Source of the DNA: Hoeflea_A sp965216535
GTDB taxonomy: Bacteria > Pseudomonadota > Alphaproteobacteria > Rhizobiales > Rhizobiaceae
Assembly (NCBI GenBank): GCA_965216535.1
Contig: OZ244175.1
Coordinates: 3,844,001-3,908,000, forward strand
Direction of reading: 5' to 3'
DNA length: 64,000 bases
The notes under the pieces were generated by a model that was not told the DNA's origin, ran no database searches, and saw only the letters and a list, made by a program, of their open reading frames with translations. The position numbers and the translations under genes are program-made. Shown piece by piece: positions 43,874-53,162 of the stretch; the stretch's first letter is position 1; every line of letters begins with the position of its first letter.

Positions 43874-44497
43874 ATGGAGCGCGTGAACTTCACCCAGATG
43901 CGAGATGGGACACGGGAAGAGTATGATTTCCTGACCAAGCACGAAATCGCCTACACCAAGGGAACCGCGGATCGGCTTTTGGGCGCGTTGAGAGATCTAG
44001 ACGAGAGCCTTTCCGGCTATCAGGTGACGCGGCTTGGGCATTCGGTTCAATCAGCCACGCGTGCCTGGCGTGACGGGGCGGATATCGATTGGGTTGTCTC
44101 TGCCCTGCTGCATGACATTGGCGATATATTCGCGCCTTACAACCACGATGAATATGCTGCAACAATCCTCAAGCCTTTCGTCAGGGAACAGTGCCGTTGG
44201 GTGGTCGAGAAGCACGGCGATTTCCAGATGCTCTACTACGGTCACCATGTTGGCGGCGACCAGCACAAACGCGACCGACACCGGGATAGTGCCTATTTCG
44301 ACGATTGCGCGACCTTCTGCGAACGCTGGGATCAGTCCAGTTTCGATCCGGACTACGACAGCTTGCCGCTCGATTTCTTTTCACCGATGGTCAGAGAAGT
44401 GTTCGCGCGTGACCCGTACGATCCCGAGGTGTTGAACGCCGCAGAGCAACCGCTTGTCGATGCCGAGGTTGCTCGTCGGAGACAGAAGGATGGCTAG
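43874..44497 (+). CDS. HD-domain protein, probable mixed-valent di-iron oxygenase (PhnZ/TmpB-like)
   Basis: 207-aa HD-fold protein. Candidate metal ligands in order: His56 (LGHSVQS), His80-Asp81 (ALLHDIGD), His91 (YNHDEYA), His114 (VEKHGDF) and a later Asp (region 143-163). That order and spacing are like the HD di-iron oxygenase PhnZ, where the same scaffold oxidatively cleaves a C-P bond. The start at 43874 has GGGAG 6 nt upstream, giving a 13-bp gap from the PhyH-type gene, so they are co-expressed. An ordinary HD phosphohydrolase is the alternative, but the pairing with a PhyH oxygenase argues against it. Confidence 0.8.
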   Translation: MERVNFTQMRDGTREEYDFLTKHEIAYTKGTADRLLGALRDLDESLSGYQVTRLGHSVQSATRAWRDGADIDWVVSALLHDIGDIFAPYNHDEYAATILKPFVREQCRWVVEKHGDFQMLYYGHHVGGDQHKRDRHRDSAYFDDCATFCERWDQSSFDPDYDSLPLDFFSPMVREVFARDPYDPEVLNAAEQPLVDAEVARRRQKDG

Positions 44498-44526
44498 GCG
44501 GATTCGGCCACTGTCCAACTCGATAT

Positions 44527-45330
44527 TTAGGCGTTGACGAATCCAAGTTCAGCGGTGACGGGCACGTGGTCGGACGGTTTTTCCCAGGCACGCACGTGCT
44601 TTTCGACGTTGGTTGAAACCAGTCGATCCGCGGCTTCCGGCGACATCAGCAGATGGTCGATGCGGATGCCGTTGTTCTTTTGCCAGGCGCCGGCCTGATA
44701 GTCCCAGAACGTGTAGGTTTTGGCCTTATCAGTGCTGTTGCGCACTGCCTCGGTAAACCCGAGATTCTGCAACCGCCGGAAAGCAGATCGGCTTTCTTCC
44801 CGGTAGAGCGCATCACCTTCCCAATCGGCAGGGTTATAGCAATCGAGGGGATCGGGGATGACATTGTAGTCTCCGGCCAGGATCAGCGGTTCCTCCAGGC
44901 GAAGCCGTTCGGCGGCCCAGGCCTCAAGTCGTTCCATCCAGCCGATTTTGTAGGGAAACTTCTCTGTATCGACCGGATTGCCGTTCGGGAGGTACAGCGA
45001 AACGGCACGAACCACGCCGCCCTTGACGCTGAAGACCCCTTCAATGAAACGTGCCTGTTCGTCCGGCTCGTCCGTCTCATGAAGCAGCGGCAATCCGCGA
45101 TTGACTTCGTCCGGCTTCATTCGCGAAAGCAATGCCACGCCGTTGAAGCCCTTTTGGCCATGGGTTTCGATGTGATAACCGAGCGCCTCGATTGCCTCCC
45201 GCGGGAAGTTCTCGTCAACCGACTTGATTTCCTGAAGACAGGCGATGTCCGGCTGGCTTTCCTTCAGCCAGGTCAGCAGATTATCGATGCGTGCCTTGAT
45301 GCCGTTGATGTTCCAGCTGGCAATTTTCAT
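44527..45330 (-). CDS. xthA: exodeoxyribonuclease III (AP endonuclease)
   Basis: 267-aa DNA repair enzyme that nicks abasic sites and degrades 3' ends. Signature elements: MKIASWNINGIKARIDNLL (Asn), CLQEIKS (metal Glu), LILAGDYNVIPDPLDCYNP (Asp/Asn pair) and the C-terminal PSDHVPVTAEL (Asp-His dyad). Length and order are those of the ExoIII family. It lies 10 bp downstream of erpA on the same strand, so the two are probably transcribed together, and is convergent with the HD-domain gene. Confidence 0.96.
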   Translation of the reverse strand: MKIASWNINGIKARIDNLLTWLKESQPDIACLQEIKSVDENFPREAIEALGYHIETHGQKGFNGVALLSRMKPDEVNRGLPLLHETDEPDEQARFIEGVFSVKGGVVRAVSLYLPNGNPVDTEKFPYKIGWMERLEAWAAERLRLEEPLILAGDYNVIPDPLDCYNPADWEGDALYREESRSAFRRLQNLGFTEAVRNSTDKAKTYTFWDYQAGAWQKNNGIRIDHLLMSPEAADRLVSTNVEKHVRAWEKPSDHVPVTAELGFVNA

Positions 45331-45340
45331 GAAACGGCCG

Positions 45341-45673
45341 TCAGATCGTGAAGCTGGTGCCGCAGCCGCAAGAAGCTACCGCGTTCGGATTGTTGATCTG
45401 GAACGATTGTCCCATCAGATTGTCGACGAAATCGATCTCCGAACCACCCATATAGACGAGAGAGAGCGAATCGATCAGCACCCGTGCGTCACCCTTTTCG
45501 AGAACCAGATCGTCATCCTCCGCACCTTCGGCGAGATCGAATTTGTAAGAGAATCCGGAGCATCCGCCGCCTTCGACGGACACTCGCAATGCGTCTTTGC
45601 CGTCTTCGGTGGCGAGAATAGTGGCGATGCGCCGTGCCGCCGCGTCCGACAGCGTAACTTGAGTGTTTGCCAT
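45341..45673 (-). CDS. erpA: iron-sulfur cluster insertion protein (ErpA/HesB family)
   Basis: 110-aa A-type carrier that hands Fe-S clusters to target enzymes. The three conserved cysteines are present: Cys38 (EGGGCSGFSY), Cys102 and Cys104 (SCGCGTSF). The start at 45673 has AGGAG at good spacing; the frame remains open upstream to 45745. In Alphaproteobacteria this gene commonly sits, as here, between xthA and the divergent dgt gene. Confidence 0.95.
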   Translation of the reverse strand: MANTQVTLSDAAARRIATILATEDGKDALRVSVEGGGCSGFSYKFDLAEGAEDDDLVLEKGDARVLIDSLSLVYMGGSEIDFVDNLMGQSFQINNPNAVASCGCGTSFTI

Positions 45674-45777
45674 GTGTATCTCCTGACCGGCTTCAAGGAC
45701 CGGCGAGATTTTGATTGATCGCGATTGCCTTATAGGTATGAACATCGGCAGGCCGCGTCAACGGGGAAGGCGACGCC

Positions 45778-46992
45778 ATGCAATTGGATGATGACATGCT
45801 CGGATTCGGGACCGTGTCGCACGCACCCTGGGCGAGCGACCCGGCCGAAAGCCGCGGCAGACGGTATCCGGAGCCACGCAGTCGAACGCGCTCCGATTTT
45901 CAGCGCGACCGCGACCGGGTCATTCACAGCACCGCTTTTCGGCGTCTCAAGCACAAAACCCAGGTTTTCGTGGCCCATGAAGGCGATCATTTTCGAACGC
46001 GGCTCACCCATACGATCGAGGTAGCGCAGATTGCCCGAGCCCTGGCCCGGGCGCTGCGGCTTGACGAGGACCTGGCGGAAGCCATCGCGCTGGCACACGA
46101 TTTCGGTCATACGCCTTTTGGTCATACCGGGGAGGATGAGCTGGATGACCTTTTGTCCGGGGAGGGCGGTTTCGACCACAATGCGCAGTCATTGCGAATC
46201 GTTACCCAACTGGAACGCCGATACCCGACATTCGACGGACTGAACCTGACCTGGGAATGCCTCGAAGGGCTGGTGAAACACAATGGCCCACTGACGGATC
46301 GCAATGGAGATGGCATCAACGGACCAGTGCCGCGCCCCATTGCCGACTACAGCGCCAACCACGATCTTGAATTGTCATGCTTTGCCAGCCTTGAGGCGCA
46401 AGTGGCAGCGATTGCTGACGACATTGCCTATAACACCCATGACATCGACGATGGATTGCGAAGCGGCCTTTTGAGCCTCGAGATGCTTGAAGAAGTGCCA
46501 TTTCTTGCCGAACTCATAAATTCGGTACGTGCGAGTTACCCGGACCTGGAAGAATCCCGTGTCATTCATGAGATCATGCGGCGACAGATCACCATTATGG
46601 TCGAGAATGTCATTGCAACCGCGCAAACCGCCTTGCGTGAAAACCAACCGCAAAGCTCCGATGAAGTGCGCAATGCGGGACGAACGATGGCTCACTTTTC
46701 GCCTGAGATGGAAGTAGCCGACCGAAACCTGAAGTCGTTTCTCTATTCGAACCTCTATCGCCACCCTGAAGTCATGCGCGTGCGCGAGAGGGCGGCTGGG
46801 ATCGTCAGGGACCTTTTTGCAGCTTATGTCGACCGCCCGGTCTTGATGGGAACCCAATGGTCTCGCGGCACGAGCGATATGGATCCGGCGGGGCTCCGAC
46901 GACGAGTTGCCGACTATCTTGCCGGAATGACGGACAATTTCGCCGTCGACCAGCACCGCGCGCTGTTTGACCGCACACCCGAATTGCGATAG
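45778..46992 (+). CDS. dgt: deoxyguanosinetriphosphate triphosphohydrolase-like protein
   Basis: 404-aa HD-domain dNTP triphosphohydrolase: RTRLTHTIEVAQIARALARAL (first metal His) and AIALAHDFGHTPFGHTGEDEL (HD plus following His), then SCFASLEAQVAAIADDIAYNTHDIDDGL (last Asp). Family members split dGTP or other dNTPs into nucleoside and triphosphate, which helps balance dNTP pools. It belongs to the shorter class widespread in Alphaproteobacteria. The start has GGAAGG upstream. It is followed by argS and divergent from erpA. Confidence 0.94.
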   Translation: MQLDDDMLGFGTVSHAPWASDPAESRGRRYPEPRSRTRSDFQRDRDRVIHSTAFRRLKHKTQVFVAHEGDHFRTRLTHTIEVAQIARALARALRLDEDLAEAIALAHDFGHTPFGHTGEDELDDLLSGEGGFDHNAQSLRIVTQLERRYPTFDGLNLTWECLEGLVKHNGPLTDRNGDGINGPVPRPIADYSANHDLELSCFASLEAQVAAIADDIAYNTHDIDDGLRSGLLSLEMLEEVPFLAELINSVRASYPDLEESRVIHEIMRRQITIMVENVIATAQTALRENQPQSSDEVRNAGRTMAHFSPEMEVADRNLKSFLYSNLYRHPEVMRVRERAAGIVRDLFAAYVDRPVLMGTQWSRGTSDMDPAGLRRRVADYLAGMTDNFAVDQHRALFDRTPELR

Positions 46993-47059
46993 TCAGCCAC
47001 AACTTCTGCCGAGCCCTAGGTGACCGATGCTGGGCGGGCGGCTTTCCCGGATGGAACAA

Positions 47060-48820
47060 ATGAACCTTTTCAAAGACTTCGAAGGGCGCGTTATCAACGC
47101 TCTTCAATCGCTCGATGGTGTTGCAAGCAGTGAAAATGAGATCAGCTTCGCCCGAGTCGGCGTGGAACCGCCGCGCGATCCCAGCCATGGCGATGTGGCG
47201 ACCAACGCGGCGATGGTTCTGGCCAAGCCGCTGGGGACCAATCCGCGAGCGCTGGCCGAACAAATCGCCGAAAGTCTCAGGGCCGACGCTGACGTCGAAA
47301 GCGTGTCCGTGGCCGGGCCAGGGTTCATCAACCTGAAGCTTTCGCCAAGCTATTGGCAACGCACACTTTCGGGGATCATCGCCTCTGGAGAAGACTTTGG
47401 CCGTAGCACCTTGGGCGACGGGCTTAAGATCAACGTGGAATACGTATCGGCAAATCCAACGGGACCGATGCATGTCGGGCACTGCCGGGGTGCAGTTGTT
47501 GGTGATTCACTGGCCAATCTGCTGTCATTTGTCGGTTATGACGTCACCCGCGAATATTACACCAACGATGCCGGTTCGCAGATCGATGTTCTGGCCAGAT
47601 CCACCTTCCTGCGATACCGAGAGGCGTTGGGAGAAGACATTGGCGCGATACCCGAAGGACTCTATCCGGGCGATTACCTGGTGCCTGTTGGCAAAGCTCT
47701 GACAGAGGAGTTTGGCTCGGAGCTGCTGGCGATGGGGGAATCGCAGTGGATGCCGATTGTCAAGGAACGGGTCATCGAGTCGATGATGACCATGATCCGC
47801 GATGATCTTGCAGCTCTCAACATCCGTTTTGACGTGTTCTTCTCGGAGCGAACGCTGCACGAGCATGGTGGCAAGGCCATTCGCGAAGCCATCAACGATC
47901 TGACTTTCAAGGGTCATGTTTACAAAGGAAAGCTCCCGCCGCCGAAGGGCCAGCTTCCGGAGGATTGGGAAGACCGGGAGCAGACACTCTTCAAATCGAC
48001 AGAGGTTGGTGACGACCAGGACCGCCCGCTGATCAAATCCGACGGATCCTACACCTATTTCGCAGCCGATGTGGCCTACTTTCGCGACAAGTACGAGCGC
48101 GGCTTCAAGGAGATGATCTACGTGCTCGGGGCCGATCACGGCGGCTACGTCAAACGCCTGGAGGCGGTCGCCCGGGCAGTGTCGGGGGGCGAGGCGAAAC
48201 TGACCGTGCTGCTGTGTCAGCTCGTAAAGCTGTTCCGCGACGGTCAGCCCGTGCGCATGTCAAAACGAGCCGGAGATTTCGTGACCTTGCGTGACGTGGT
48301 CGATGAGGTCGGGCGCGACCCGGTTCGATTCATGATGCTCTACCGCAAGAACAGCGAGATGCTTGATTTCGACTTCGCCAAGGTGACGGAGCAATCGAAG
48401 GACAATCCGGTGTTCTATGTGCAATATGCGCACGCCCGTTGTCACTCGGTGTTCAGGCAGGCGCGAGAGGCCTTTCCGGACAGGGATATTGATTCGCTGG
48501 ATTTGGCCGAATTGGTGGTCGATCGCATCGCCGATCCCAGTGAACTGCAGCTGGTTGCAAAGCTTGCCGAATATCCACGAATACTAGAAGCGGCAGCGAT
48601 CTCGCAGGAGCCGCACAGGGTCGCATTCTACCTTTATGACGTCGCCAGTGCATTCCACGTGCATTGGAATAAAGGTAAGGATTACGAGGAATTACGGTTT
48701 GTTAACCATAAAAACCCAGAATTGAGCATGGCCAGACTCGGGTTGGTAAAGGCTGTTGCATCGGTCTTGAAGTCAGGGCTGGCCATTACGGGTACGGACG
48801 CACCGCTGGAGATGCGGTAA
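47060..48820 (+). CDS. argS: arginyl-tRNA synthetase
   Basis: 586-aa class I synthetase charging tRNA-Arg. HIGH-type motif HVGH (138-141) in SANPTGPMHVGHCRGAVVGD; the KMSKS region is VRMSKRAGDFVTLRDVVDEVG (Arg replaces the first Lys, as is common in ArgRS). The N-terminal Add-1 domain (about 1-100) and the C-terminal anticodon domain (ending APLEMR) are complete. The start at 47060 gives MNLFKDFEGRV; ATG 47051 is in frame. The SPOR-protein gene follows 63 bp later. Confidence 0.96.
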   Translation: MNLFKDFEGRVINALQSLDGVASSENEISFARVGVEPPRDPSHGDVATNAAMVLAKPLGTNPRALAEQIAESLRADADVESVSVAGPGFINLKLSPSYWQRTLSGIIASGEDFGRSTLGDGLKINVEYVSANPTGPMHVGHCRGAVVGDSLANLLSFVGYDVTREYYTNDAGSQIDVLARSTFLRYREALGEDIGAIPEGLYPGDYLVPVGKALTEEFGSELLAMGESQWMPIVKERVIESMMTMIRDDLAALNIRFDVFFSERTLHEHGGKAIREAINDLTFKGHVYKGKLPPPKGQLPEDWEDREQTLFKSTEVGDDQDRPLIKSDGSYTYFAADVAYFRDKYERGFKEMIYVLGADHGGYVKRLEAVARAVSGGEAKLTVLLCQLVKLFRDGQPVRMSKRAGDFVTLRDVVDEVGRDPVRFMMLYRKNSEMLDFDFAKVTEQSKDNPVFYVQYAHARCHSVFRQAREAFPDRDIDSLDLAELVVDRIADPSELQLVAKLAEYPRILEAAAISQEPHRVAFYLYDVASAFHVHWNKGKDYEELRFVNHKNPELSMARLGLVKAVASVLKSGLAITGTDAPLEMR

Positions 48821-48883
48821 ACGTCACCTTTTGCCCACAATGTAGTGGCATGTTTTAATGCTGCACGCACACGAGTGGACTGT

Positions 48884-51800
48884 ATGGCAGACGATCAAAT
48901 CAAAGACCCTCGCCACAAGGACGACGATCCGTTCGCCGAGCTCGCCCGCATCGTTGGATTCGATGAGGGCGAGAAGAAGGCAACGGAAGAGGCCGAGCCG
49001 GCGCCGGCCGTCGAGCCCGTGGCCGTGCCGCCAGTCGCGCCTGTGCCCGTTTCGCCGGCCGAGCCGGCGAACGTGCCGCCGCCAACGGTCAACATTCCGA
49101 GCCCGGGCGCTTACCGAGCGCCGACTCCTACGGTGAGCGTGGCCCCTCCAAATCCCACCGTGGAAGCTGCGCCCGTGGCAGCGCCTGCTCCGCCGCCGAC
49201 TGTGCCCGCCGCCGAACCATTGGCGCCACCATTGGGGTCGTCGCCTTCGGGAATGCCCGCCGCGGCAACGCCCGTATCGCCGCCGTTGCAAGCCGAAGCC
49301 GTTGATCCCGTGCAGCCGACTGAGCCATCCTGGTTGAATCCAGTTGCCGAACCTGACCCAACACCGGATCAGGAAGATGATGGCGGGCTCGATCTCGAAG
49401 CCGAATTGCTACGCGAGCTCGAAATCGGTGTTGCAGACCACAATGCAGATGAGGCGCGATTGGCACAGGCCGAAGCACCTGCTGCTCAGCCTCAGCAGGA
49501 TAGCGGCCCCAGTTTTTTCGATCCTCCGGCACCACCTGTAGCCGAGCCGGCGCCACCGGCGGCTGAGCCGGTATCCCCGATAGCCGAGCCCGAGGCACCG
49601 GTAGTCGAACCGGTTGAAGCGGTGGCACCAGTGACGGAGTCGACCGAGCCTCCAATCGAGGCCGCGGCGCCCGTGACCGATCCCTTGGCATCAGTGACTG
49701 AGCCGGTTGCACCGGCCGTTGATCCCGTCGATCCGGTACCCGAAGCGACACCAGCCGAAGCGCCGAAGCCAGCGGGCATATCAGCTGCCGAGGAAGACCG
49801 CTTAAACGCGCTCTTGGGAGAAGCTCTTGGACCTGTGCCTCCGGTGGAGGAGAAATCTCAGGGCTCGACAGCATCTGGTGATGGCGTGCCACTTCCGGGC
49901 GGCGACTGGCCTTCGGCGGAACCAACTCCGGAGCCGGCGGTATCTAGCCTTGAGGCGGAGTTAGAGGCGGCCTTTACAGCGCTTGAAGACAGCGGACCGG
50001 AAACCGAGAAGACCAGTGCCGATGACGCGACCGCCGAGATTGCTGCGGTCGTGCCGCCCGGTGAGACAATCGCAGAGAGCCAGGAGTTGGCGTCCGCTTA
50101 TCGCAAATTCGAGGAGGATGTTCAGGCGGCCATGCCGAAGGCGACACCGCTTCCTGAAGCCTCCGAAAGCGATGTCACGGACAGCCTGAATGATGCCCTT
50201 CTCGCGGAAATGGCTGACGTCGAGGCCGAAGCGGCTGCTGCCGCTGCGCCTCCGCCGGCGCCTGAAGTTCCGTTTGACCATGCGAGCATTGACGAATCCG
50301 ACGACGTGCCGGAGGCAATGGCCGAGTTGGATGTGCCAACGATAGAGCCCCAGGAATCCGTGCCAGCTCCTTCGGCCGAAGCCGATTTCGGGCTGCCTCT
50401 GGAAGAAGAACTTGAAGCTCTTGCCTCTGAAGCAGCCGAGGCGACAAAGGATGCCGAGCCGCCCGTCGATCCCGTCGATGAAATCCCGCTTGGTCCGGAA
50501 ATGGATGTTTCCGCCGCGCCTGGGCCCGAGTCACCTGTTTCGGACGAACTGATGGGCGGTGACCCGGCTCATGCGGCCGCCCTTACGCCGGAAGAGTTCG
50601 CTGAGCAAGGTGCTGATCTGGGTGAGGACGACGGATTCCAAATCGAAGAGGATCTCCTCGTTCCGGAATTTGAACATGTCCCTGAACCTGAACAGTCCGG
50701 TTCCGGACGCAGGGGGCTTGTTGCGGCCATGGTGGTTCTTGGTGTCGCCGTGGTTGGTGGAGGTGGCTTCTACCTCTGGAACAGCAGTCTCGGGGGCGAT
50801 TCAGCGTCGACCGTTACGCCTGTCATCACGGCTGACAACGAGCCGGTAAAGGTCAAGCCGGAGAATCCCGGTGGCAAGACCGTCCCCAATCAGGACCTTG
50901 CCGTTTATGACCGGGTTTCCGGCAACGAAACCCAATCAGCGCAGGAACAGAACCTCGTAACCACGACCGAAGAGCCGGTCGATGTGGTTCAGAGGACGCT
51001 TCAACCTGGGTTGTTGCCGCTTGAAGGGCGGGAAGACGCCGCTGATCCCGTGGTCAAATCCGAGGAACGCCTGTCGGCCTCAAATACCAGTGATGACGGT
51101 TCGAACTCCACCGAGGAGACGGTCGCCGTGGCGCCGCGCAAAGTGCGAACGCTTGTGGTCAAGCCTGACGGCACAATTGTAGCCAGGGAACTTCCGGCTG
51201 CTGCAGAGACTCCGGTGACCGGTGCCACGGACAGCGGTTCCTCCAGCTCAAACCAGCCAACGGTTGTTTCGACCCAGCAGGACAGCGCAGCCAGTGCCAG
51301 CGGGCCAAGCAATGAGGTAACGGCATCCAACAACGCCGACACGACGAGCAGCGCCGGAAACGGCCAACCGCGGCAAATCTCGTTGGCGCCGACACAGGAC
51401 ACAACAGCCGACGGCACAACAAATTCGGGCGATACCGCTGCGGCATCCGGCACTGCAACGGATACCGCGTCTTCAAACGATGCGACGCAAAACGCATCTG
51501 CCACCGACAGCGGTCCACCTCCCATCGATGAGAATTTGCGTGACACGGGGCAACTGCCGATTCCGGTGAACAACCCGAGCAGGACAGAATCCACGACCGA
51601 GGTTGCTGCCGTCACGACTTCGAGCGGAACTGCCAATAGCAACGCCAACGCACCGGTGCCTTCGTCCCGTCCCGCTGAACAACCCGTTACGATCGTGGAA
51701 GCGGTCAATCAGCGTGGAAATCTGGTCGGCAGTCAAGCTGCTGCGCCCGGTGGCTACTCGATGCAGATTTCGTCGCAGCCGTCTGAGGCTGGCGCCCGCG

Positions 51801-51991
51801 AATCGTACCAGAACCTGTCTCGGCGCTATGCCTCGATCATCGGGGGAAGGGGCGTGAACATTCAGCGTGCGGATATCCCGAACAAAGGCGTATTCTATCG
51901 GGTTCGCATTCCCGTCGGTTCAAAGAACGACGCTACAGCGCTTTGCAATCAATACAAAGCCGCCGGTGGCAGCTGTTTCGTCGCTCGCTGA
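48884..51991 (+). CDS. large SPOR-domain division protein with acidic Pro/Ala-rich region
   Basis: 1035-aa bitopic protein. Residues 1-600 are acidic and rich in Pro, Ala, Glu and Val, with degenerate P-V-A-E-P-type repeats. A single membrane helix lies near 610-632 (LVAAMVVLGVAVVGGGGFYLW), preceded by basic RR, so the long N-terminal part is cytoplasmic. A Ser/Thr-rich periplasmic spacer follows, and the last 80 residues form a SPOR domain (YSMQISSQPSEAGARESYQNL...RVRIPVGSKNDATALC), which binds denuded septal glycan. The position between argS and nagZ is conserved in Hyphomicrobiales. Length is unusually large. Confidence 0.85.
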   Translation: MADDQIKDPRHKDDDPFAELARIVGFDEGEKKATEEAEPAPAVEPVAVPPVAPVPVSPAEPANVPPPTVNIPSPGAYRAPTPTVSVAPPNPTVEAAPVAAPAPPPTVPAAEPLAPPLGSSPSGMPAAATPVSPPLQAEAVDPVQPTEPSWLNPVAEPDPTPDQEDDGGLDLEAELLRELEIGVADHNADEARLAQAEAPAAQPQQDSGPSFFDPPAPPVAEPAPPAAEPVSPIAEPEAPVVEPVEAVAPVTESTEPPIEAAAPVTDPLASVTEPVAPAVDPVDPVPEATPAEAPKPAGISAAEEDRLNALLGEALGPVPPVEEKSQGSTASGDGVPLPGGDWPSAEPTPEPAVSSLEAELEAAFTALEDSGPETEKTSADDATAEIAAVVPPGETIAESQELASAYRKFEEDVQAAMPKATPLPEASESDVTDSLNDALLAEMADVEAEAAAAAAPPPAPEVPFDHASIDESDDVPEAMAELDVPTIEPQESVPAPSAEADFGLPLEEELEALASEAAEATKDAEPPVDPVDEIPLGPEMDVSAAPGPESPVSDELMGGDPAHAAALTPEEFAEQGADLGEDDGFQIEEDLLVPEFEHVPEPEQSGSGRRGLVAAMVVLGVAVVGGGGFYLWNSSLGGDSASTVTPVITADNEPVKVKPENPGGKTVPNQDLAVYDRVSGNETQSAQEQNLVTTTEEPVDVVQRTLQPGLLPLEGREDAADPVVKSEERLSASNTSDDGSNSTEETVAVAPRKVRTLVVKPDGTIVARELPAAAETPVTGATDSGSSSSNQPTVVSTQQDSAASASGPSNEVTASNNADTTSSAGNGQPRQISLAPTQDTTADGTTNSGDTAAASGTATDTASSNDATQNASATDSGPPPIDENLRDTGQLPIPVNNPSRTESTTEVAAVTTSSGTANSNANAPVPSSRPAEQPVTIVEAVNQRGNLVGSQAAAPGGYSMQISSQPSEAGARESYQNLSRRYASIIGGRGVNIQRADIPNKGVFYRVRIPVGSKNDATALCNQYKAAGGSCFVAR

Positions 51992-52121
51992 TCGAAAGGC
52001 ACACCGTTGATCGGGTCCCGGATTCCGACGCGATCCGGGACAATCGGTCCGGCCTGATCGCTCGTCTCGATTGGCACCGATCTGCCCTATCCATTTGAAT
52101 CCATACGTGTATGATTCGTTT

Positions 52122-53141
52122 ATGAGCGAATCAAAAGCGATGATCCTTGGATGCGGCGGATTAACGCTTTCGGATGACGAGCGGGCCTTTTTCAGGGATG
52201 AACGCCCATGGGGCTTTATCCTTTTCGCGCGCAACGTCGGCGAGGCGAGTCAGCTTTCCGATCTGGTCAGTGACCTATGCGACTGCATTGGAGCGGCCGA
52301 TACTCCCATCCTTATCGATCAGGAAGGTGGTCGCGTTCAGCGTATCAAGCCGCCGCTGGTGCCGGCATATCCGCCGGCCGCAGCAATCGGTTCCCTTTTT
52401 GATCATGACCCGGATGCCGGCCTGCGAGCGGCGTGGCTGATGGCACGGCTTCATGCGGCGGACCTTGCTCAATACGGCATCAATGTCGATTGCCTGCCGG
52501 TTCTCGATGTGGCCGCTAAGGGCTTTCATGATGCCATCGGCAACCGGGCGTTTTCGTCGAATGTGCAGGCGGTTAGTGCACTCGGTGAACGGGTGGCCAC
52601 CGGGTTGATGGCGGGTGGTGTACTCCCGGTGATGAAACACATTCCAGGGCATGGTCGAGCCCAGGTGGATTCCCACTTGGAGTTGCCCGTGGTCGAGGCC
52701 CCGCGAGAGGATCTCGAAGCCAGCGATTTTGAACCGTTTCGGAAGCTGGCGGGTCTGCCGATGGCGATGACGGCACATATCGTCTATTCGCAGATCGATC
52801 CGGGCAATCCCGCGACGACTTCCCGCAGCGTCATCGAAGAGATTATCCGGAAATCAATCGGATTCGACGGATTGCTCATGTCAGATGACACGTCGATGAA
52901 AGCTCTTTCTGGGGATTTCACGACAAAGGCCGGTGCAATTTTTGGCGCCGGATGCGATGTGATGCTTCACTGCAACGGCAACATGGCTGAAATGCGGGAG
53001 GTAGCCGCAAATACGCCGGTATTGAGCGGTAAATCTTTAGATCGGGCGCAAACCGCGCAATCCTTGTTGGGCAATGGGGAAGGCTGTGACGAGGGGACGT
53101 TGCGTGCGGAGTTCGGTGAATTGCTAGGCGCACACGCCTAG
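52122..53141 (+). CDS. nagZ: beta-N-acetylglucosaminidase NagZ
   Basis: 339-aa family GH3 enzyme that removes GlcNAc from anhydro-muropeptides during cell-wall recycling in the cytoplasm. The motif KHIPGHGRAQVDSHLELP carries the catalytic His, and LLMSDDTSMKALSG the nucleophile Asp. IDQEGGRVQRIKPP is the family substrate site. The start at 52122 gives MSESKAMILGCGG. Translation of scpA begins 22 bp after its stop. Confidence 0.95.
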   Translation: MSESKAMILGCGGLTLSDDERAFFRDERPWGFILFARNVGEASQLSDLVSDLCDCIGAADTPILIDQEGGRVQRIKPPLVPAYPPAAAIGSLFDHDPDAGLRAAWLMARLHAADLAQYGINVDCLPVLDVAAKGFHDAIGNRAFSSNVQAVSALGERVATGLMAGGVLPVMKHIPGHGRAQVDSHLELPVVEAPREDLEASDFEPFRKLAGLPMAMTAHIVYSQIDPGNPATTSRSVIEEIIRKSIGFDGLLMSDDTSMKALSGDFTTKAGAIFGAGCDVMLHCNGNMAEMREVAANTPVLSGKSLDRAQTAQSLLGNGEGCDEGTLRAEFGELLGAHA

Positions 53142-53162
53142 AGGTCTCGGGGGGCCATGTAA

